Made by a program: the position numbers and the translations under genes. From Culex pipiens pallens (lineage: Eukaryota > Arthropoda > Insecta > Diptera > Culicidae), in contig NC_068939.1 in the NCBI RefSeq assembly GCF_016801865.2, positions 62,961,273-63,025,272 of the forward strand: a DNA stretch of 64,000 bases. Direction: 5' to 3'. The notes beneath the pieces are model-generated. The model saw nothing but the letters and a program-made list of their open reading frames with translations. It had not been told where the DNA came from and did no database searches. Positions 57,331 through 64,000 of this stretch are shown here, one piece after another (position 1 is the stretch's first letter; every line of letters starts with the position of its first letter).

Positions 57331-57649
57331 TTTTTTTCAGCATAGTGATGTTAAACGGCTAAACAAATCTAAATTTAATTTAAAATTTAAGTTGATCTTT
57401 TGATTTCTTGAAGTTATAATAAAGTAATAAACTTTGGAGTACTGGCAAAACTGTCACTTCAGTTGCTTTTATTACCTTTTCAAGTTCAAGTCGGTATTTT
57501 ATTTCATTTTATTCCAAAAACATTTAAACTGACAACCCTGATATCGCTACAAAGTAAAATAAGTAGTTATGGAATGTGTAAAATTTTATGGTTTATTTTT
57601 TCAACGTAATTTAACTATAATTGAAATGAAAAAATAAAATATTTACATA
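57331..57649. other. AT-rich spacer
   Basis: No feature supported. Confidence 0.4.
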
Positions 57650-58440
57650 GGTACACAGTAAAAAAACATCATGGTTTTATTACATCTTGGATAGACTACA
57701 TCTTTTTGTTGTAATTTTACCTCTGGAAATGTGTAATTTTACCACTTTTCTGGTGTAATGTCACTTTTTTAGTAAATTAAGGTAAGATAACATGATAATA
57801 AGTAAGGTAATATTCAACCTTCCAAAATTACACCTTCAAGATTTACTGATTTTTATTGTGTATAACAAATGTAATTTTTCACATTTTGAGAATTAAAATA
57901 AAATTTTTTTGACAAATTTTGTCAGGATGATTTTTATGAAAAATAAAAGAATAATATAATTACACGTAAACAGATGTAAATTTTCTCACATACTGTATTT
58001 CTGCAAGATTTTTACCGACTCAAATCTGTCTGAATGATTTCTATGAAAAAAATTAATTACACATAAAAGTTGTAAACTTTCCCATTTTAAGAAGTGAAAT
58101 CACACATTTTTCTGGAATAATATTTGTTCGTTATTGTTTCTCTGTCTGAATATATTTATTTTTTAAGTATTGAATTTATCATTAAGAGATGTAATTTTTT
58201 TAATATAAAATTAAGCGAGAATATTAAATTATATTTGTTTGACAGATTTTTTTTTATTAGGAAAAAATACCCGTTTTATTATGTTAATTTACACATTTTT
58301 CTGACATAATACCGGTTTGATTTTTTTTTGTAATTTACGGCAATCAGTAACATCTTTTCTCAATTTTTGTTGAGTTCCATATTTATAGATGTAATATTAC
58401 ACATGTATAGTGTAAAATCACGTATAGTAGACAGGATAAC
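57650..58440. repeat. AT-rich repeat of TGTAATTTTACAC-like units
   Basis: Begins TACACAGTAAAAAAACATCA, then holds many variants of GTGTAATTTTACAC, ACACATTTTTCTG and TGTAATATTACACAT to about 58430. Looks like a decayed or internally expanded MITE. The right end is uncertain. Confidence 0.5.
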
Positions 58441-58750
58441 TATTTGGTTCTATTTTCATCATATTTAACATCTGTTTATTACAAATAAACGTTTGTTAAA
58501 CTTTTTATTTTTTATATTTTTTATTTTTTTGTTCGTAAAAACTAAGCTAATTTAAAAAAAAATTCAATTTTTTTTTAATTTAAATTTGATTTTAAAACAA
58601 TATTGAAAAGGAAAAAAATATATTAAGCTGAAAACTGTTCTAATATTTAAAGAAATCAGCGTTACAACTTACAGTAGAATTTAGTCAATCGTGATTTTTT
58701 AATAAAGAGAAGAGGATAAAGCCAAATTTTACGTTTCGATTTCCGGTAAC
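58441..58750. other. AT-rich spacer
   Basis: No feature supported. Confidence 0.4.
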
Positions 58751-59191
58751 CCCGGGCAGACGGTAATAACAAAATCCATGTCATTTCAATAACAAATCTG
58801 TTAAAATAACTGAAAGTGTTATGGAATCTTCTTGAAAAAAATTTGCATTATAGTTTAATAACAGTTTATGTTATCATAACAAAATTTGTTATTGGTCTGA
58901 TATTGGTTGAAAGCCAAAACAACTTGAGAATAACATTTTTTGTTATGGAAGAATACCTCTAACTGTAATTAGGATGATCGGATTAGTTGTTTAAATCTAA
59001 AAAAATAATAACTAAGATTTGTTCGAAGAATAACTAAAAAAATTATTAGTCTGTTATTACAATAATAATCCAATAACAAAAAAAATCATAACGACGAATA
59101 ACAAATATTGTTATAAACAACATAAAATGTTATTGGCCTAGTATTTTCAAATATAAAAAAAATATTCCAAAGTTATTTCCGTCTGCTCGGG
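58751..59191 (-). mobile_element. CCCGAGCAG MITE, family A, copy 3 (inverted)
   Basis: 441 bp, CCCGGGCAGACGGTAATAAC to GTTATTTCCGTCTGCTCGGG (middle written from the actual right end AGTTATTTCCG), flanked by AC on both sides. Body matches 8531-8982 and 54155-54590 in the opposite orientation. Confidence 0.88.
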
Positions 59192-60165
59192 ACAATACAT
59201 AGTATTATTCTCTATCTTTATTTAAATTCAGATTAGCTATCAATCTTATCGACTGTTTTGGCTTCAATGTTTTTCGTTTTGTTTCATTTGACTTTTTCAT
59301 GATTTTGTAATTTATCATCTGAGCCAAGGTCGACAAAAAATAAAACTTGACTTCACATTCAAATTCCCCGGTTCATCTAACAAAAAAAGATTCACCTGCA
59401 ATCTCTACAGTTGGTTTGCCATTCTACCGTGAAGCCAAATCCATGCCCCGTAAGCTATCTCTCGGATCACTGCACACTTAATTGAAACATGCTCGTCCAT
59501 ACGAGGATCCTCGGATACGGCGGCGAGGTCACAAGTTAACGTTGAGAAAAGAGCTCATCCATCAGTTAGCATCATGTGCGCTCCTCCACAAAAAAGTCCG
59601 GGGGTAGAATCTCTTAGATTTCCTCGCGCACCACACCTGCCGGTCTTCCAAGTCTTGGAACTGGTCGTCCTTCGGTGGCTTCGTTGATGAGCAAACTCTC
59701 GGAAGCAACAAAAAAAACTGTCCTCGCCTTCGGCCATTCCATCCAACAGCCAGCATGGTAGCCAAAAGGGGTAAAAAATACTTCAACGGTTTTCTCTTTT
59801 CTTTTCAAAGAACTTCAGACCTTCGGTCTGAGCCCCGGTCGTCATTCGACGCCGTCCTGCGGGCAATTCTACACAACCTCTCTCTCCCTCATTTTGAACG
59901 AGAAAACTCTTGAGCACACACCCACCTTTTTTGTAATTTTCCGTTCTGGGTTGGGTTAGCATGGAATGAGGGTGAAGTCTGAGCGTAAATCGTACGAATT
60001 GAAACTCGTAACGTGTAACCGTTTGTCGGAAAAAGGCAAAGTTTCTCAAGTAATCGAAGATCTATTAGAGCTGAAGATCGACCAAGCTAGTTGTAGTGAC
60101 ACCAAAGTTTACTTGAAAGTACAACAAGTTTGTCAACATGCTATGACATTGAAAGGAAGGTGAAG
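59192..60165. other. Balanced-composition DNA, no accepted gene
   Basis: 59390-60160 is even in composition. Several overlapping minus-strand frames (59808-59555, 60049-59783) and one plus-strand frame (59966-60163) have no domain and partly contradict each other. Confidence 0.4.
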
Positions 60166-60515
60166 TTGAGTTGAGTTGAGTTGAGTTGAGTTGAGTTGAG
60201 TTGAGTTGAGTTGAGTTGAGTTGAGTTGAGTTGAGTTGAGTTGAGTTGAGTTGAGTTGAGTTGAGTTGAGTTGAGTTGAGTTGAGTTGAGTTGAGTTGAG
60301 TTGAGTTGAGTTGAGTTGAGTTGAGTTGAGTTGAGTTGAGTTGAGTTGAGTTGAGTTGAGTTGAGTTGAGTTGAGTTGAGTTGAGTTGAGTTGAGTTGAG
60401 TTGAGTTGAGTCGAGTTGAGTTGAGTTGAGTTGAGTTGAGTTGAGTTGAGTTGAGTTGAGTTGAGTTGAGTTGAGTTGAGCTGAGCTGAGCTGAGCTGAG
60501 TTGAGTTGAGTTGAG
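60166..60515 (+). repeat. (TTGAG)70 microsatellite
   Basis: 350 bases of uninterrupted pentamer register, 70 units. Only five units vary: TCGAG at 60411 and four consecutive CTGAG units at 60481-60500. The clustered CTGAG variants suggest replication slippage after one mutation. The minus-strand reading STQLN repeats is a by-product. Confidence 0.97.
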
Positions 60516-61428
60516 TTAAAGTGACGGACATCTTTCGAAAGTTAATCTAGTGACAGCTTTTAAAAACTCTGCGTGACACGTCAATCGAACATTTTCACTG
60601 CCCGATACGAAAAACCTGTGCATCGGTATAATCGTGTTTTCCGGATTATCCCTAAATGGCGACAAGGACATTTCGCACAGCCGTGTGCTAGTGTGTTTAT
60701 GTGCCACTAGCTTACGCTGACATAATTATCCACTAAACACACATGTTTAGCTTTGCTAGTCTTTTCCAGAGTTGTTTTTTTTTTTTCATTTCGTACCACA
60801 CTTTCTGATAATTTCGCTAACCCAGTATTGGCCACTGCCACGTCAAGAGGAAAACCGTGTTTGCGTTTCAATTTCCCTCCACCCCCCACACAAATTCACA
60901 CAGTTCCAGAACCCCCGGAGCCTAAGCGGCGATAGAAGAACATCGAGTTTAATAAACCCGCTGTCTCTGCAGCAGGAGATAATATTATCAATTAAGGGGC
61001 CTCTCCGTTCTGGCAAATCTGTACCAGCCCCGTGTACAAATTTATTGAAATGGATGGAAACATGTTTTTGCCATTTTCGGAAAAGTTTTTCTCCCCGGTG
61101 GGAAAAACGGGACGCACATACGGGCTCGGAAAACGTATAGGTGGAGGACACATTTTTTTGTGTCGGAATAGTTGCGGGAAGCTTTGTTTGTTTCTATTTG
61201 CCAGTTTGGCACTGTGTGTACCAGGAGCAATACAATTTTACCCTTGTGGTTCTATGGATAAAGAAAGCTCAGGTGCAATTTTTGAGAAAATGTTTTTGAA
61301 ATGTTCTACAAAGTTTTCAAAAGTTTAGGTCTTTCTGTTTAAAAAAAAATCTGTGAAAATATTTTTTGAAGCTTGTGTCTGTTTCCGGTTAAAAATTTAT
61401 TAAAAATCAAGTGGTGTGTTTTTTCCAC
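60516..61428. other. Balanced then AT-rich DNA, no accepted gene
   Basis: 60520-61260 is of even composition with overlapping frames on both strands (60772-61140 plus, 61151-60843 minus), none with a domain. AT-rich after that. Confidence 0.4.
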
Positions 61429-62747
61429 TTAACCCTCTACAACCCAACCCCGCCTTTAGACGGGCTTCGATTTAAAAGATCGCCAAAAATCCATTTTTTA
61501 ACCAATTTTTAAAAAGCATTGGAAAGAAAAACTCTAAAAATTTTAGAAAATTTATGCGTTGGAAGTTTTACTTGTTTTATGTGACTTTGCTAATGTTTTA
61601 AAAAATTTCATTTTTTTAGAGGTCAACTTTAGCAGTGTTTTTACTAACATTTTTTATATTTTAAGCAAAAAGAAGTATGCAGTAATTTTTCTAGTGCCCC
61701 AGACTATGGCTCTACGATTTTTTTTACAATTTAAATGATAATGGTGACATTTTATAGCAGAAAATGTGAAAAACATGCAAAAAATTGAAAAAGTTACTGT
61801 AAAAACATGAAAAAATTAGATAGCCAAATGTAATGATAGGAGGTGGTAGAGTACTACCAAATACTACCAAAAACAAACATTAAGGGGTTACATACATGTA
61901 AATCGGTAAAAATGTCAGAGGTTGGTTTGAGCACACACTTAAACTTTTTTCAAAATCTGTTTTCAGGGAATTAAAATATACATTTTCATCTATTATCAAA
62001 ACAAATTTGAAGACATTTGGTTGTATCATTGCCGAGATATAGCTGTTTGAAGTTAGCCGTTTCAAAAAACGGGTGCCACAATATCTCAACATTGCTTCGA
62101 CCAAATTGGCTCAAAATATTGGTGAAGACTCGTCAAACCGGTCATGTGTGCATGACGAAGGCCGATTTTCAAAAAGTTTATTTAAAAAAAAGATAAAAAT
62201 ATTTTTCTGTTTTTCATATAAAAAATCGCCAGTTTTTGATTTTTGTATTTTTTGAAAATTCAAAATTTCAAAATCGGGCTTCGTCATGCACACGGGATAT
62301 GTCTTAGAAGTCTTCATCCAAAATTTCAACCAATTTGGTCCGTCCCATCTCGAGGTATCGTGGCACCCGTAAATCAACTTGGTGTTCAGAGAAAAACGCT
62401 CAGAAAGTTAGAAAGTTTGCTTTGCGCATGGCAAAATTCTGAGCTTAAATCGTCTCTAACTCAGTTAAATCATGAAATATCTTCATGAAACTTTCAGGAG
62501 TGATTGAAAATCATCTTTTAAGTGAATTTAATAAATTTTCTGTAAAATACATTTTGTGATTTTCTACATGTATGTAACCCCGTAACTAAGCATGATAAAT
62601 GCAGATTAAAATACTAAAAATGAAACAACAAAAACATAAAACAAGAGAAGTAAAGTTTTTCGTTGAATAAAAGTTGCTCAAAATGACCTCCTGAACACGG
62701 GAAAAATAAAAATCTCCGAAAAAAAAATTTTCGCAGTAGAAGGTTAA
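61429..62747 (+). mobile_element. TTAA-type MITE, copy 2, split by another element
   Basis: TTAA (61429-61432) then CCCTCTACAACCC; right end GTAGAAGG then TTAA (62744-62747). The first 450 bases match 32800-33190 and the last 165 match the remainder of that copy (AAGTAAAGTTTTTC...GTTGCTCAAA). The 698 bases between are the insertion at 61884-62581. Confidence 0.8.
61884..62581. mobile_element. Foldback element with GGGGTTACATACATGTA ends
   Basis: Exact 17-bp terminal inverted repeats (GGGGTTACATACATGTA / TACATGTATGTAACCCC). Long inner arms remain alignable, e.g. GGGTGCCACAATATCTC against GAGGTATCGTGGCACCC, and GCATGACGAAGGCCGATTTT against AAAATCGGGCTTCGTCATGC. Flanks are TTAA at the left and GTAA at the right, so a TTAA target with one change is possible. 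Confidence 0.85.
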
Positions 62748-63214
62748 ACTTTCAAAGAAATTTGCAACGATGATCTTCAAAGTGTCATATTGAACCAAAA
62801 TTTTATTTCAATAAAAACATTTATTTAAAGCTTTTGTGACCCCTCCTTCAATATTTTCTCAAAAATGAGGTGATCAAACATTTGTAATTATTTTAAATCA
62901 ATCTTTAAAAATATTTATTATGCATTAAATTTTTGTTTTCTTTTCATAAATTATTTATTTGAATTATTCGAAAGAACTCAATTTTTTATAATTTGAAACA
63001 TTGATATCGAACGAAGCAAAAATGTGTATACTTTTAATATTTTCAGAGTTTTTTTTTTATGATACTTAAATTTTTACAAAACAATACTTAAATTTTCATG
63101 ATTTGCAATATGGGTATCACACGAAGCAAATTTTTTTATGCATTTTCACATTATTAGACTTTCTTTTTATTAAAAAAAATCTAAAACATCCACGAAATAC
63201 CATATTTTTCGAAT
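62748..63214. other. AT-rich DNA
   Basis: Very AT-rich. Two similar stretches, ATTGATATCGAACGAAGCAAA (63000) and ATGGGTATCACACGAAGCAAA (63110), form a short diverged direct repeat of about 110 bp. No gene. Confidence 0.45.
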
Positions 63215-63400
63215 ATACAGTCCAGACTCGATTATCCGAAGTTCGATTATCCTAAGGTTTGTATGGGACATCGGATAATCTAATCACGAACAAAAAAAAG
63301 TTTTTTTTTACTTCCTTACTTTAAACATCAAATTCGAATCATCAAACTCTAATCAAATTCGAGTTCTGCGAGCCCATTTTAGTCAAATTTTAATGGTTAG
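63215..63400. repeat. Pogo/Tigger-type MITE end
   Basis: TA-CAGTCCAGACTCGATTATC then CCGAAG, with a second CGATTATCC and CGGATAATC inside. Related to 1495-1740 (see there). Confidence 0.6.
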
Positions 63401-64000
63401 GGGAGTTTGGGGTAATATGGACAGTGGGGGTAATTTGGACACCCCCTTAAAAATCACCTTTTCTTCTGATATAAAGTGAAAACGGCAATTTAAGCGATAA
63501 GGCTAGTACCAGTAATGGCCTAGGAGTATGGAAAAACCAAAAAAGTTGGAATAAGTTGAGTAGTTTTGTAATAATATGTAAATGTTTTCAAAGGCCGGCT
63601 GGCAATGCCTTAAGTTCTAATTTTTGAGGGTTGGGAAATAAGGTTTTGCAGGAATTATATGGCACAAAAGTGGTCAATTTTTATTTAAGGGGGTTGATTA
63701 GACGATGCCTGAGATATGTACGTATATATATTGTGCATTTTATCAATTTTTATCATCAAAAATTGCAATTTTTTATAAAACATGCTATGGGGGTAATTTG
63801 GACATGGCTTGTGGGGTAATTTGGACATACCTGAAAGTCTACCTGTCAGGCAAAAAAAAGTAACTTTCATGTTCGGATGAGTTTTTAAAGGGATTTAATT
63901 AAATTTAGAGGGATTTTAAATGTCAAAACACTCAAAAAGGAATTTTAGCAATGAAACTTTCACAAAACCCCTATTTTTTAATTTAGATAAATTTATTTCA
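63401..64000. repeat. GGGGTAATTTGGACA repeat region, runs off the window
   Basis: GGGGTAATATGGACA, GGGGTAATTTGGACACC, GGGGTAATTTGGACATGG and GGGGTAATTTGGACATACC occur at about 63409, 63428, 63789 and 63814. They look like the ends and subterminal repeats of one interspersed element of about 430 bp. No coding capacity. Confidence 0.5.

Noticed and set aside
59966..60163. 65-codon plus-strand frame
   Set aside because: Looks protein-like, but no family, no splice signals, and adjoins the microsatellite.
60166..60515. Telomere-like repeat
   Set aside because: The insect telomere unit is TTAGG, not TTGAG, flies and mosquitoes lack telomerase repeats, and the array is internal.
60133..60531. Minus-strand 132-codon frame of STQLN repeats
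   Set aside because: It is the translation of the (TTGAG)n microsatellite; a pentamer array with no stop in that frame is open by construction.
1..64000. CRISPR arrays, bacterial operons or phage genes
   Set aside because: No spaced direct repeats of CRISPR type and no prokaryotic gene structure; the DNA is clearly eukaryotic.

Overview
The window looks like a stretch of a culicine mosquito genome, most like Culex. It is AT-rich and eukaryotic, with no operons or ribosome binding sites. It is packed with short inverted-repeat transposons (MITEs), tRNA-derived retroposons with microsatellite tails, and decayed LINE and pogo-type DNA transposon pieces. I found one convincing host coding exon. 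The species assignment is inference from repeat style and from that one exon.

Host gene. At 48891-48980 (+) a 30-codon exon starts with ATG and runs into a clean GTAAGC splice donor. Its end, VTLTIRLIMQGK, is the start of the first KH domain of the poly(rC)-binding protein / hnRNP E family (Drosophila mub, mushroom-body expressed). The rest of KH1 must lie in a later exon, which I do not see before 64000. So about 15 kb at the right end is probably intron of this gene. Upstream, 48232-48890 is a plausible promoter and 5' UTR. A GC-richer block at 24880-26800 with a consensus GTAAGT donor (25988), and an acceptor-like site at 41651, are candidate upstream non-coding exons, unproven.

Layout. 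1-5400: AT-rich repeats, a 1.0-kb retroinsertion with 24-bp target duplications (2580-3654) and a moderate-GC unique block. 5400-7600: a broken Tigger/pogo transposase and a retroinsertion with 27-bp duplications. 8290-12533: MITEs, including two families that begin CCCGAGCAG and have 2-bp target duplications of varying sequence. 13986-17867: a 1.6-kb tailed retroinsertion, a palindromic hAT MITE with a perfect 8-bp duplication, and an element with transposon-like ends around a tRNA-Leu-like sequence. 20337-24400: a tRNA-headed retroposon, then a repeat into which four different MITEs have jumped. 26800-36200: AT-rich DNA with scattered MITEs. 37140-39250: a decayed 18-bp minisatellite. 39498-45461: a SINE, a near-perfect 187-bp palindrome, a LINE fragment split by a MITE, and a 1.7-kb tailed retroinsertion. 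46200-51310: palindrome-family repeats, the KH exon, then a giant inverted repeat with arms of about 0.95 kb inside the probable first intron. 52100-63900: more MITEs, a 350-bp (TTGAG)70 array and a nested pair of TTAA-type elements.

Nothing resembles a gene cluster or defence system. The value of the window is its transposon archaeology: many insertions still show exact target duplications, so order of insertion and target preference can be read directly.
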